A stretch of DNA of 64,000 nt from Paenibacillus sp. JQZ6Y-1. Its GTDB lineage: Bacteria > Bacillota > Bacilli > Paenibacillales > Paenibacillaceae. The stretch is from contig NZ_JBFDUZ010000005.1 in assembly GCF_040719145.1 (NCBI RefSeq), positions 62,001-126,000 of the forward strand, written 5' to 3'. The position numbers were made by a program, and so were the translations under genes. How positions within the stretch are numbered: position 1 is the stretch's first letter; every line of letters starts with the position of its first letter. Under the pieces are notes generated by a model, which ran no database searches, was not told where the DNA came from, and saw only the letters and a program-made list of their open reading frames with translations. Below, one piece after another: positions 9,140 to 18,331 of the stretch.

Positions 9140-9280
9140 TTTCGTTTCTCCCCTATTCCATATCATCTCTCGCTATGTCTTTGTCGTTTCTATTCGACAG
9201 CCTTTTCGCTGTCGGTTGTTAGGTGTCTCATGTAGAGGATGCTCTGCTTTCATACTACCACGTTGACAGCAAATATAACC

Positions 9281-9294
9281 TTACAACAATGTAA
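9281..9294. promoter_or_regulatory. Candidate BceR-type operator upstream of the yxeA-like gene
   Basis: The palindrome TTACA-ACAA-TGTAA fits the TNACA-N4-TGTAA pattern reported for BceR/YxdJ-type regulators. It lies about 80 bases before the yxeA-like start. A nearly identical copy precedes the ABC transporter genes in this locus, which supports control by the adjacent response regulator. Confidence 0.65.
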
Positions 9295-9374
9295 GCCACA
9301 CGTAAGCCAAATCGATCCCACTTCCAACCTATCCGCGATAAGATGAACACATCCAAACACGCGGAAGGAAGTTG

Positions 9375-9809
9375 ATGAAATTGAAAAAATGGATTATTGC
9401 ATTATCGTTGGTTGCTGTAGCAGGTGTCGCTGCTTTGAGCTTTGGCATGTATCACTTGATGTCTGATCGTGATCGCGCCAAAATGAATCCTTTTGTGCAG
9501 GAGCAATACAGTTATGTACAAATAGATAACTCTGCTATTCCCGCAAACATCAAGGATGAAGATACAGTCGAGTACACATTACCCGCTTGGAGCGAAAACG
9601 GAACCGTGCAAAACACAAGCTTTATGGGAATGAAAAAATTGCGCGAAGGCGCATATGTACAGCTGATCTCCAAAGGCGGCTATATCGACTCCTACAAGGA
9701 AGTCACCGCCGACCAGCTACCTGAAACAGTACGTCAGCATATAACGGAAGATTCCAGCAGCAAGGAAGCCACAAGCAAGAATATGACTAGCAATACCTCT
9801 GCTCCATAA
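9375..9809 (+). CDS. YxeA-like exported protein (DUF1093)
   Basis: A 144-residue protein with an N-terminal signal or anchor helix (residues 5-25). An acidic and polar outer domain follows, containing the YxeA-family stretch YTLPAWSENGTVQNTSFMG and a LREGAYVQLISKGGYIDSYKEV segment. The Ser/Thr/Lys-rich tail looks disordered. In B. subtilis, yxeA lies beside yxdJK-yxdLM, the same arrangement as here, so a role in peptide-antibiotic response is likely although the molecular function is unknown. GGAAG precedes the ATG; a TTG one codon earlier is less likely. Confidence 0.75.
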   Translation: MKLKKWIIALSLVAVAGVAALSFGMYHLMSDRDRAKMNPFVQEQYSYVQIDNSAIPANIKDEDTVEYTLPAWSENGTVQNTSFMGMKKLREGAYVQLISKGGYIDSYKEVTADQLPETVRQHITEDSSSKEATSKNMTSNTSAP

Positions 9810-9854
9810 GATAACACCCGTTATACTCGCGTAGCTTGCCCTGCGCATGTTTAT

Positions 9855-9886
9855 CCCACTCGGAATCCACTTCGGGTGGGTTTTCT
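9855..9886 (+). terminator. Terminator after the yxeA-like gene
   Basis: CCCACTCG pairs with CGGGTGGG over a 10-base loop, followed by TTTTCT. It separates the yxeA-like transcript from the two-component system. Confidence 0.65.
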
Positions 9887-10026
9887 ATGTCATAATAAAT
9901 CATACATCCGACATGATATACCTAAACAAATGGTATGTCGTGAACTTGGACTTCTTCACTGTGACGGAATCTTCTTTTTTATATTGATACCATCAAATCT
10001 ATACCATCCCATAGGAGACGATAACT

Positions 10027-10743
10027 ATGCAGAAAATTATGATCGTGGAGGATGACCGCAAAATCGCTGGTCTGCTGCAAGCTCATATTGAGCGATATGG
10101 CTTCGAGGTGGTGGTCACCGAGCATTTCGACCGTGTATTGGAACAGTTTCAACAGATCAAGCCCGATCTGGTGTTGCTGGATGTGAATTTGCCTAGCTAT
10201 GACGGGTATTATTGGTGCCGTCAGATTCGCAGTCACTCCATCTGCCCCGTGCTGTTTATCTCGGCACGCGCCGGAGAAATGGACCAGATTATGGCACTTG
10301 AAAATGGTGCCGACGACTACATTACCAAACCATTTGATTACGGCATTGTGATGGCGAAGATTCGCAGCCAATTGCGCCGCGCGTACGGCGAATACGCTAC
10401 GCGCCAAGAGGAACGGTTGGTGCAAAAGCTTGGCTTGACGCTATACCCAGAGCGATTGGAACTGACCTATAACGAACACACCATTCCACTCACCAAAAAG
10501 GAAGCAGATATTATCGAAAGTCTGCTGGAACGTCATCCGCGCGTTGCCAGTCGCGAGGCACTGCTGGAAAAGCTATGGGATGATCAGAACTTTGTCGATG
10601 AGAATACGCTTAACGTCAATATTACCCGTGTCCGCAAAAAATTGCAGGAGCTGGGCTTGGAGCAGGCGGTGGAGACTGTGCGTGGGATCGGCTACCGCTT
10701 GCAGATTGACGATGGCAGCGAAGCGGGGCGTGACAACGTATGA
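10027..10743 (+). CDS. BceR-like response regulator (OmpR family)
   Basis: A 238-residue regulator with a receiver domain (acidic pocket D9-D10, phospho-acceptor D52 in LLDVNLP, conserved K in YITKPFD) and a C-terminal winged-helix DNA-binding domain ending VETVRGIGYRL. Its stop overlaps the kinase start by four bases. Together with the intramembrane-sensing kinase and the large-permease ABC transporter it forms the peptide-antibiotic sensing module typed by BceRS-BceAB or YxdJK-YxdLM. It probably acts on the two TTACA-N4-TGTAA palindromes flanking this region. Confidence 0.88.
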   Translation: MQKIMIVEDDRKIAGLLQAHIERYGFEVVVTEHFDRVLEQFQQIKPDLVLLDVNLPSYDGYYWCRQIRSHSICPVLFISARAGEMDQIMALENGADDYITKPFDYGIVMAKIRSQLRRAYGEYATRQEERLVQKLGLTLYPERLELTYNEHTIPLTKKEADIIESLLERHPRVASREALLEKLWDDQNFVDENTLNVNITRVRKKLQELGLEQAVETVRGIGYRLQIDDGSEAGRDNV

Positions 10744-11774
10744 AGCTATTTTTCCGTGAATATCGGTTGCTGCTGTTGATGCAATGCCTTATTTTGTTTG
10801 GTGCGCTGAGCATTTACTGGCTGGATGGCTACCATCATTTGCTGCCAGCGCTCTATTCGGTCTTTCTAGGATTGTTTGTGACGGCTCTATATTTGACATA
10901 TCAGTATATCAGTCGGCGGCAATATTATCGTGTGCTCAGTCAGCCGTTATCCTCGCCAGAGGATCTATTGCTGCGTACTGATCAGACGCCGATTGGCGAA
11001 GCATTGCAGACGTTGCTGCGTCATCAGTATCGATATTATCATGAGCAGCTGGATAAGAATCGACGCGAGCAGCAAGAGCATCTGACTTTTATGGATCAAT
11101 GGGTGCATCAGATGAAGACACCACTGGCAGTGATCGAATTGACGGTACAGCAGGTGGACGAGCCAGAATTTGCTAGTATTCGCGAGGAATTGGAGCAGAT
11201 GCGTGCCAATCTGAATATGGTGCTGTATATGGCGCGGCTGCGCAACTTTCAGCAGGATTTTCATATCAAATCGCTGTCGCTATCACGGATCATTAGCGAA
11301 GTGGTGCATGACCACAAGCGCTCCTTTATCCGCAACGGCGTGTATCCAGAGGTGAAGGAGACTGATGGCGAGCTGGTCGTAGAATCGGACGAGAAGTGGC
11401 TCTTTTTTATGTTATCTCAAATTATGCTAAATGCGGTCAAATACTCATCTGGCAGCGGGCAAAAGGTGCATGTCACTTCCTTTATCCGTGCAGGGCAGGC
11501 GGTCGTACAAATTCGCGATCATGGTGTCGGCATTCCGGCGGCGGATCTGAATCGGGTATTTGATGCCTTTTTCACCGGAGAAAATGGGCGGCATTTCCGC
11601 GAATCGACTGGCATGGGACTGTATTTGACGCAGGAAGCAGCCAAACGATTGGATCATCAGCTGGAGCTGGAATCGACACCGGGCGAGGGTACTACAGTAC
11701 GCATCGTTTTTCCTTCGTATCAACAGCGTGTACCTGCCAGTGCACAACAAGCGGACAACCTTACAACAGTGTAA
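10740..11774 (+). CDS. BceS-like intramembrane-sensing histidine kinase
   Basis: A 344-residue kinase with two transmembrane helices (about 9-28 and 35-55) joined by only a few outside residues, typical of kinases that sense through their ABC transporter partner. The phospho-acceptor is H123 in WVHQMKTPLAV. The ATPase domain shows the N box (MLNAVKYS), DHGVGIP and GTGEN-like/TGMGLYL motifs. Its ATG overlaps the regulator stop. The last codons coincide with a BceR-like palindrome that lies in front of the transporter genes. Confidence 0.88.
   Translation: MKLFFREYRLLLLMQCLILFGALSIYWLDGYHHLLPALYSVFLGLFVTALYLTYQYISRRQYYRVLSQPLSSPEDLLLRTDQTPIGEALQTLLRHQYRYYHEQLDKNRREQQEHLTFMDQWVHQMKTPLAVIELTVQQVDEPEFASIREELEQMRANLNMVLYMARLRNFQQDFHIKSLSLSRIISEVVHDHKRSFIRNGVYPEVKETDGELVVESDEKWLFFMLSQIMLNAVKYSSGSGQKVHVTSFIRAGQAVVQIRDHGVGIPAADLNRVFDAFFTGENGRHFRESTGMGLYLTQEAAKRLDHQLELESTPGEGTTVRIVFPSYQQRVPASAQQADNLTTV
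11761..11774. promoter_or_regulatory. Candidate BceR-type operator upstream of the ABC transporter
   Basis: TTACA-ACAG-TGTAA matches the site in front of the yxeA-like gene in all but one base of the spacer. Its final TAA is the stop codon of the sensor kinase gene, so coding and operator sequence overlap. A TATACT at 11819-11824 could be the -10 element of a regulated promoter. Confidence 0.65.
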
Positions 11775-11892
11775 GGTACATGAAAGGCAATTCGATAGTT
11801 GCACATTCCCCTCTCTTCTATACTGGGATTATAACGTTCCGCTCGCTTGGAACTCACCCATTACTTTTGAAACCCACAGGGAGGATTGACTT

Positions 11893-12657
11893 ATGCTGCA
11901 AGTAAACCGAGTCAGCAAGGTATATGAAGGCAAAGTGTCATACAAGGCGCTGACCGATATTCAATTTACAATTCAGGATGGCGAATTCGTCGGCATTATG
12001 GGACCGTCCGGCAGTGGCAAAACAACGCTACTCAATATGATTGCTACGATCGATCAACCGACAACGGGCGATATTCTGATCGGTGGACGCAATATCAATA
12101 CGATGCGCAAAAATGAGCTGGCACAATTTCGACGTCGTGAATTGGGATTCGTGTTTCAGGACTTCAATCTGCTGCATACGCTGACGGTTGAGGAGAATAT
12201 CGTGCTGCCGCTCACGTTGGACGGACGTCCGGTACGCGAGATGAAGGAAAAGGCAGCTGTGATTGCCGAGCGGCTGGGCATCAGCAGTATTATGAACAAG
12301 CGCACCTTTGAAATCTCCGGTGGTCAGGCACAGCGGACAGCGATTGCCCGCTCAATGATTCATTCCCCGCAATTGCTACTGGCAGATGAACCGACGGGTA
12401 ACCTCGATTCCAAGTCAGCACGCGATGTGATGGAGATGCTGGAGCAGATCAATCGGGAAGAGCAGAAAACGATGATGCTCGTGACACATGATGCGGTCGC
12501 TGCCAGCTATTGCAGTCGGGTAATCTTTATCCGCGATGGTCATCTGTACAGCGAGATTCATCGCGGAGACAATCGACAGGCATTTTTCCAGAAAATCATT
12601 GATACGCTGTCGTTGTTAGGGGGGCATTCCAGTGACATTTCGTCAATTCGCGTTTAA
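11893..12657 (+). CDS. BceA-like ABC transporter ATP-binding protein
   Basis: A 254-residue ATPase of the MacB/BceA class: Walker A GPSGSGKTT (about 36-44), Q loop FQDFNLL, signature ISGGQAQRTA, Walker B LLLADEPTGNLD and an H-loop in VTHD. It pairs with the large FtsX-type permease that begins inside its 3' end. The complex is expected to protect the cell from membrane-active peptide antibiotics and to activate the adjacent kinase. GGGAGG precedes the ATG. Confidence 0.9.
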   Translation: MLQVNRVSKVYEGKVSYKALTDIQFTIQDGEFVGIMGPSGSGKTTLLNMIATIDQPTTGDILIGGRNINTMRKNELAQFRRRELGFVFQDFNLLHTLTVEENIVLPLTLDGRPVREMKEKAAVIAERLGISSIMNKRTFEISGGQAQRTAIARSMIHSPQLLLADEPTGNLDSKSARDVMEMLEQINREEQKTMMLVTHDAVAASYCSRVIFIRDGHLYSEIHRGDNRQAFFQKIIDTLSLLGGHSSDISSIRV

Positions 12658-14518
12658 TAACGTCCTCCGCAACAAACGACTGTACGCCGCTTATTTTCTG
12701 AGCAGCATGTTCACGGTGATGATCTTCTTCACCTTTGCTATTTTCGCCTATCATCCGGCGATGAGCGGTAGTGATGTGAATCATAATGCGCAGGTTGCCC
12801 TATCCACATCCAAATGGCTGATCTACGCCTTCTCGTTCTTTTTCGTGCTGTACTCGATGGGCTCCTTCCTGAAGACACGCAAGCGGGAATTTGGACTGCT
12901 AATGCTACAAGGTATGTCGCCCGGTCAGCTACGTCGGATGGTATTTACGGAAAATATGCTGATCGGCTTTGGCGCTACGATTGGCGGCATTGCATTGGGT
13001 CTTGTCTTTGCCAAAGCGATTTTGTTAATCGGGGAAAATGTACTCGTACTGAGTCAGCGACTGAGTTTCTACGTACCGATACAGGCGATTGGATTGACTG
13101 TATTGTCCTTCATGCTGCTGTTCATGCTCATCTCGCTGTTCATCTCTACTGTACTGCGCAGTGGTACGCTCATTCAGCTCATCCGCAGCAATCGCGCTGG
13201 CAAAAGCGAACCGCGTGCATCCATGCTGCTGTCCTTGGTCGTGGTCATCCTGCTCGCCTTGGGTTACGGGCTTGCGCTAGTGGTCACTACGAATATAGCG
13301 TTGCAATTGCTGCTGCCGATCGTGCTTATGGTCAGTATCGCTACGTACCTGTTATTCACGCAGCTCAGCGTATATATTATTCGTGCCATGAAGCAGCGAA
13401 AACAACTGTTTTGGCGTAAAACGAATATGCTGCTGTTTTCCGATCTGTCATATCGGATGAAGGATAATGCACGGACATTCTTTCTCGTCGCTATGGTATC
13501 GACAGTGGCATTCTGCGCTATCGGAACCTTGTACGGTCTACAATCCACCTTCTACAAAAATGTCATTGATACCACTGATTATGACATCACGTATTATTCT
13601 GAAACAGGAGGCAAGCAGAGCGCCAATCATGCTCAAATGATCTCCGATCAATTAAAGGCCAACGGAATCGCTACCACTTCACTGGATGCTACATTGAATC
13701 GATACGCATTCAAGGATGGGCAAGGCAATGTGACGGTACTCAGTGTCAGCGAATTCAATCGTCTTCTGCAAACATTTGGACAGGAAGCGATTCAAGTAAA
13801 TGGTCATGACGCTGCCCTGATTACATCCAATGCTGAAAATGAAAAAACGTTGAAGCTGAGTAACCGTGTGTTGGAAACGAATAGCGGTATCGCGGTACAA
13901 ACGACACGTCCCATCGTCTCCCAAGTCATACCTGACACCACCGTAACACTCGTTATTGCAGATAAGCTGTATGCACAGCTAGGCAAGCCACAATCCAGTG
14001 AACAGGTATACGCATGGCAAACCGATGCCAGCAAAGATCAGCTACTGCAAGCAGCCAAACAGATTACAGAACGACTTCCGCAAGCGGATGCCGATGCTTA
14101 TTTAAGTATCCCTGAGGTCACGCTGTATCAACTTCAGAGCCTGTATGGGATCGCACTGTTTATTGGTTTGTTTATCGGAGTTGTATTCTTCGTCTCGGCT
14201 GGTAGCTTCCTCTATTTCCGACTGTATAGCGATCTGGATGATGACAAGGAGAAATTCCGCGCAATCGCCAAGCTTGGTTTGACCGACCGCGAATTGAATC
14301 AAGTGTTAACGCGCCAGATTGCGTTATTGTTCTTCGCCCCTATCGTCGTTGCGCTTGTTCATGGAGCGATTGCACTGACCACACTATCGCATCTTCTGGA
14401 ACGATCGTTAGTACAGGAATCGGCAATAGTACTCGGTATTTTCTTCATCATTCAACTGGTGTATTTCTTCATCGTACGCTTCTTCTATATCAAGCAAATA
14501 CGCTCTGCCCTGCGTTAA
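12632..14518 (+). CDS. BceB-like ABC transporter permease
   Basis: A 628-residue permease with about ten transmembrane helices, FtsX-type regions at both ends, and a large outside domain (about residues 310-490) inserted after helix 7. That layout is characteristic of BceB/YxdM permeases, where the outside domain recognises the peptide antibiotic. The GTG start has GGGGGG 7-8 bases upstream and overlaps the ATPase gene by 26 bases, so the two are translationally coupled. Confidence 0.88.
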   Translation: MTFRQFAFNNVLRNKRLYAAYFLSSMFTVMIFFTFAIFAYHPAMSGSDVNHNAQVALSTSKWLIYAFSFFFVLYSMGSFLKTRKREFGLLMLQGMSPGQLRRMVFTENMLIGFGATIGGIALGLVFAKAILLIGENVLVLSQRLSFYVPIQAIGLTVLSFMLLFMLISLFISTVLRSGTLIQLIRSNRAGKSEPRASMLLSLVVVILLALGYGLALVVTTNIALQLLLPIVLMVSIATYLLFTQLSVYIIRAMKQRKQLFWRKTNMLLFSDLSYRMKDNARTFFLVAMVSTVAFCAIGTLYGLQSTFYKNVIDTTDYDITYYSETGGKQSANHAQMISDQLKANGIATTSLDATLNRYAFKDGQGNVTVLSVSEFNRLLQTFGQEAIQVNGHDAALITSNAENEKTLKLSNRVLETNSGIAVQTTRPIVSQVIPDTTVTLVIADKLYAQLGKPQSSEQVYAWQTDASKDQLLQAAKQITERLPQADADAYLSIPEVTLYQLQSLYGIALFIGLFIGVVFFVSAGSFLYFRLYSDLDDDKEKFRAIAKLGLTDRELNQVLTRQIALLFFAPIVVALVHGAIALTTLSHLLERSLVQESAIVLGIFFIIQLVYFFIVRFFYIKQIRSALR

Positions 14519-14560
14519 AACGAGTAAGGATCACTCACAGCAATGCAAGCAGATTACTAT

Positions 14561-14620
14561 AAAACCATACAAAAAAAGGCGTCTCCTTTAGAATGGAAGA
14601 CGCCTTTTTTGTATGGTTTT
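14561..14620 (+). terminator. Strong terminator after the BceAB-like operon
   Basis: A long stem (AAAACCATACAAAAAAAGGCGTCT with its complement) closes a short loop and runs into T-rich sequence. The A and T runs on both sides would allow bidirectional use. Confidence 0.8.
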
Positions 14621-14701
14621 GATTATGCTATGTTCGCACAGATTGGCATAAGACTACTTCGGCTCGCCTAACCATTGTTCGCCAAACAGCGGAGTTGTAC
14701 T

Positions 14702-15856
14702 TTAACCTTCCGTCGAATATGTAGATTCGGCTGATGTACTCTCCGTATTGCCAGCAGTTCCACCATCTCTAAATTTCACATGAATCTGCACAATTTCGGA
14801 ACGGGTGCCGATACGCAGCGGGCTTCCCCAGAATCCGAAGCCAGATGTAACGATGGAATGCAGCTGCCCCTTTTGCAGATAGCCCCAGTCATTCTCAAAA
14901 ATACGGTGAGTAATGAGCGAGAACGGTGCCATCTGTCCGCGATGGGTATGACCGGATACGACCAGATCAGTGCCTAGCTTCTGCTCTGCATCCAGTTCAT
15001 ACGGCTGATGATCCAGCACGATGACCGGATGCGCATGATCCACTTCCTCTAGCAGCTTGCCCAGCTCGGTACGCGGCAGATCGCTATGATCGCGACGACC
15101 AACCAGAGTGATGCCATTATCCAGCACGACAGATTCGTCGTATAGTACATTCAAATGGCTCTCATTCAATACGTCCACCAGATCGACACCTTTTTCAAAA
15201 CGATCATGGTTGCCGAGTGAAGAATAGACGGGTGCTTGGAAGCCTTTGAGAATCTCTGGAATCTTGGTCTTGGTGTAATACAACAGATTGTCGTCCATGA
15301 TGTCACCGGGTATTAGAATCAGATCAGGCTTGAGCGCATTGACCCGTTCTACCAGCCTGCGGGCATGACTTTCATTAGACAACGCCCCAAAGTGCATATC
15401 CGAAGCCATTACAATATTCATCTCGGACGGACCGTTGACCGGCTTATCAATGGCAATATTGTAGCTTCGCACCACTGGGCTGTAGGCGTTATACATACCC
15501 ACCGCAAAGGTCGCAATAAAAGCAGCAATGGATACCCAGCCTGCCCACATGACAATCGTGGACATGGACCACGGCGTTAGACGCAGCACTAACAGCACCA
15601 AGTTCATTACCGGCAACCAGAGTACGCAGAAATAAATAAGAGCAACCCAGACAGCGCCAATCCATTTAAATGCGCTGACTTCCTGTTGCCAAAAGCCGAG
15701 AAAAATCGAGTACGCCAAAATCAGGAGTACAATGACCCAAATGTAGCGCGGTAACATGTGCTGCGGAAACAGCGTCGCCAGCCATACCCAACCATTCCAA
15801 CCGATGTAGAGCAATAGCAGATGATACACAATAATAACAACGATTCCTATCCACAC
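14702..15856 (-). CDS. Membrane-anchored metallophosphoesterase (YkuE/YaeI-like)
   Basis: A 384-residue protein with four or so N-terminal transmembrane helices (about 1-130) and a calcineurin-like phosphoesterase domain. The metal ligands are visible as SDMHFG, PGDIMDD, LGNHDRFE, a VLDHQP histidine and VSGHTHRGQ. Proteins of this type hydrolyse phosphodiester or UDP-linked lipids at the membrane; the substrate here is unknown. The GTG start has GGGAGA upstream. The C-terminal 20 residues are Ser/Thr-rich. It is monocistronic. Confidence 0.87.
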   Translation of the reverse strand: MWIGIVVIIVYHLLLLYIGWNGWVWLATLFPQHMLPRYIWVIVLLILAYSIFLGFWQQEVSAFKWIGAVWVALIYFCVLWLPVMNLVLLVLRLTPWSMSTIVMWAGWVSIAAFIATFAVGMYNAYSPVVRSYNIAIDKPVNGPSEMNIVMASDMHFGALSNESHARRLVERVNALKPDLILIPGDIMDDNLLYYTKTKIPEILKGFQAPVYSSLGNHDRFEKGVDLVDVLNESHLNVLYDESVVLDNGITLVGRRDHSDLPRTELGKLLEEVDHAHPVIVLDHQPYELDAEQKLGTDLVVSGHTHRGQMAPFSLITHRIFENDWGYLQKGQLHSIVTSGFGFWGSPLRIGTRSEIVQIHVKFRDGGTAGNTESTSAESTYSTEG

Positions 15857-16384
15857 AGTCGGTATCTCCCATCTGAGCGTTTCTTTGAATGCAATCGTAT
15901 CAACAGTCTTTTAGATTTGCAAGCATTGACAGCTCATATCCCTAGTATATAACGTAGGCAAGCAATGTACCAAACGTAACGGAGATAAATAAAGTAAGCG
16001 CGTCTGTAGAGAATAGAGCTGTGATAATTACAGATAGCTGTAGAAGAAATGATTGTAGTCAAATAGAGACAAAGATATATACGAAATATGCATATTTTAC
16101 GTATTTACATCATTTTTATCTTATTGCTTACTAAAGGAAAAATCCAAACTATCGTTTCAATACAATGATAGGATACGCATGTTTACAGAAGCACTTTTAT
16201 ACGCTTCTTTTGTATATTTAAATGTATAAATGTGTAATTATCGGTACTTATGTAGCGAAAATAATTGCTTAAAAACGTGTATTTTCTATTTCTTTTATCA
16301 CTCATATACGATAAAATACACGTAAATACATAATAATATTCTTATTTAACATTCCTTTACTTCATTCCACCTGGAGGCGTACCT
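15857..16384. other. AT-rich intergenic stretch without recognised gene
   Basis: This 528-base gap separates two divergent genes and becomes strongly AT-rich toward the nuclease gene. No ORF with a ribosome site, RNA gene or clear repeat was found. The promoter of the Rpn-type gene must lie here, but no single -35/-10 pair stands out. Confidence 0.6.
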
Positions 16385-17290
16385 ATGAATGAATTACTTG
16401 ATCCTAAAAATGACTTTCTGTTTAAACGTATCTTTGGCAGTGAAGAAAACAAAGACGTGCTGCTTGCGTTTTTGAATCGTACGTTTACCCATGCTGGTAA
16501 GCCACCGCTTTGTGAAATTATTTTGCTCAACTCGTATACGGATAAAGATTCACCGCTCGATAAGCAGTCTATCTTTGATATTCACGCGCGTACGGCTGAC
16601 AGTCAACTAATCAATATTGAGATGCAGTTGTTTAACAATTATGATATGGAAAAGCGCACATTGTATTATTGGAGCAAGCTGTATTCCAGCCAGTTGTTTG
16701 AGGGCAATGCGTACAAACAATTACGCAAATGTGTTACCATCAATGTACTGGATTATTCCTTTTTGCCAAATGAGCAGTATCATAATGTGTTCCGACTGAG
16801 TGAAGATGCCAGCGGAATTCATTTAACAGACGATATGGAGTTGCATTTTCTAGAATTGCCCAAGCTGGGCGGGAGCACTCTCGCCGATCAACAGGGCGGA
16901 TTGATGAACTGGCTGCTTTTTCTGAAATATACGGATTCCGTAAACTGGGAGGAATTAGCGATGAACGAGCCACAATTGAAAAAAGCGATGAATACGTTGG
17001 AATTTCTGAGTCAGGATCAACAGGCACGCATGGAATATGAATCTCGTCAAAAGGCATTACGCGATGAAATTTCTCGTCAAGAATATGCACGGGATCGTGG
17101 GCTGGAAGAAGGGCGTAAGGAAGGGATTCAACAGGGGATTGAGCAGGGTATCGAACAAACGAAGCTAGACACGGCTCGCAAAATGCTGGCAATGGGATTA
17201 CCAGCCGACATAATTGCCGAAGCGACTGGATTGTCGCAGCAGCAGATTCAGGATTTGCGTGCTCAAGGAGAGTCACCCACTTCATCCTAA
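16385..17290 (+). CDS. Rpn-family PD-(D/E)XK nuclease
   Basis: A 301-residue member of the recombination-promoting nuclease/putative transposase family. The N-terminus LDPKNDFLFKRIFGSEENKDVL is diagnostic. The nuclease core is seen as D-I-H-A near residue 78 and IEMQ about 15 residues later (the D...ExQ form of the PD-(D/E)XK site). The C-terminus has a charged helix with KEG-IQQGIEQGIEQ repeats and a helix-turn-helix-like end, as is common in the family. Rpn proteins cut DNA and promote RecA-independent recombination. CTGGAGG precedes the ATG. It stands alone with no insertion-sequence ends visible. Confidence 0.85.
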   Translation: MNELLDPKNDFLFKRIFGSEENKDVLLAFLNRTFTHAGKPPLCEIILLNSYTDKDSPLDKQSIFDIHARTADSQLINIEMQLFNNYDMEKRTLYYWSKLYSSQLFEGNAYKQLRKCVTINVLDYSFLPNEQYHNVFRLSEDASGIHLTDDMELHFLELPKLGGSTLADQQGGLMNWLLFLKYTDSVNWEELAMNEPQLKKAMNTLEFLSQDQQARMEYESRQKALRDEISRQEYARDRGLEEGRKEGIQQGIEQGIEQTKLDTARKMLAMGLPADIIAEATGLSQQQIQDLRAQGESPTSS

Positions 17291-17310
17291 CAAGATGATC
17301 ATATCAATAA

Positions 17311-17346
17311 CAAAGGACGACTCTGATCAATAGAGTCGTCCTTTTT
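17311..17346. terminator. Bidirectional terminator between rpn-like gene and greA
   Basis: AAAGGACGACTCT pairs with its complement around a 7-base loop. There is a T run on the plus side and an A run on the minus side, so it can end both convergent transcripts. Confidence 0.75.
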
Positions 17347-17371
17347 GTCGCTATCGCACATAAGCAGCGGA

Positions 17372-17860
17372 TTAACCGCCGACTTTGATCTCCAGCAGCT
17401 CGTAATGGAATGTACCCATTGGCGCTTCAAAGGTAATCTTGTCGCCTGCTTGATGTCCCATCAGTGCTTTGCCCAGTGGGCTTTCGTAGGACAGTTTGTT
17501 ATTGGACAGATCGGCTTCTGCCGGACCTACCAGCTGGTATTCGAGTACTTCATCAAATTCAATATCCTTCAATACAGCAACCGAGCCGAGCACGACGCGG
17601 GATGTGTCGATATTGGTTGCACTGATGACGCGCGAGTTACGCAGCATGCGCTCTAGTGTCAGAATGCGGGTTTCCATAAACGCCTGATCTTCCTTGGCGG
17701 AATGATATTCGCTATTTTCCTTCAGATCGCCATAACTGATTGCAGTTTTCAGGCGAGCAGCCAGTTCCTGACGGCGCGGACCCTTCAACTCTTTCAATTC
17801 TTCTTCCAGTTTGGCGAGACCTTCTGGGGTCAAAATTACTTCTTCATTTTCGTTTGCCAT
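17372..17860 (-). CDS. greA: Transcription elongation factor GreA
   Basis: GreA rescues backtracked RNA polymerase by stimulating transcript cleavage. The 162-residue product has the N-terminal coiled coil (about 10-77) with the acidic tip segment GDLKENSEYHSAKEDQ (residues 44-59), and the C-terminal FKBP-like domain with SPLGKALMGHQAGD. Length and motifs match the family exactly. AAGGAG precedes the ATG. It is monocistronic. Confidence 0.95.
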   Translation of the reverse strand: MANENEEVILTPEGLAKLEEELKELKGPRRQELAARLKTAISYGDLKENSEYHSAKEDQAFMETRILTLERMLRNSRVISATNIDTSRVVLGSVAVLKDIEFDEVLEYQLVGPAEADLSNNKLSYESPLGKALMGHQAGDKITFEAPMGTFHYELLEIKVGG

Positions 17861-18185
17861 TTACTCTCAACTCCTTATGTTCCATTATACCTTACCCGCG
17901 TCCATTTTCCCCGTTTTCGTACAAAATTAAATCCTTGTCCTGTTATATTTCCGACGATAACACTACGTATACCTTACGAAACGCCGATTTCATGGCAAAA
18001 AGGGCGAAAAAACAGGTGATTTTGCAGATGTACACATGATTTTCACCGAATAATGAGCAAATGCCACTTTTTGCTCTTGCTCATATAACATTTATATTAT
18101 ATTCTGTTGGTTCGTCCGTTTGCAGGAGGTGTAAGTACATTCCAAAACATAACCTGACGATCATCTAGAAGCAGATGGCTCAAGA

Positions 18186-18280
18186 GCGTTTGTCATCTTC
18201 AGACGCAAGGTGTGACACAAAGCGATGTTACGCAAGTAAATATCTTACCGCACCTATGGAAGGCTGTCGTGCGGTCTTTT
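18186..18280 (+). promoter_or_regulatory. Structured leader with terminator-like hairpin before the POT transporter
   Basis: Two hairpins lie in the long leader: GCGTTTG paired with CAGACGC (18186-18206), and ACCGCAC paired with GTGCGGT (18247-18275). The second is followed by CTTTT, which resembles an attenuator. No known riboswitch or T-box consensus was recognised. The stretch between greA and the transporter holds no other gene. Confidence 0.45.
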
Positions 18281-18331
18281 GCTGTCTGCTCTGGAACAAC
18301 TCCAGCTACAACGACATCAAGGAGGTTCAAC

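Noticed and set aside
17100-17160. Tandem repeats (GIQQGIEQGIEQ) as a DNA repeat array
   Set aside because: Only two to three short in-frame units inside a coding helix common to the family.
16740-17285. 181-codon minus-strand frame opposite the Rpn-type gene
   Set aside because: Shadow of a confident nuclease gene; no ribosome site.
16385-17290. Rpn-type gene as a full insertion sequence
   Set aside because: No terminal inverted repeats or target duplications were seen around it.
18212-18331. N-terminal extension of the POT transporter from an upstream GTG
   Set aside because: The extension lacks similarity to the family start, covers two leader hairpins and has no ribosome site, while the GTG at 18332 has AAGGAGG.
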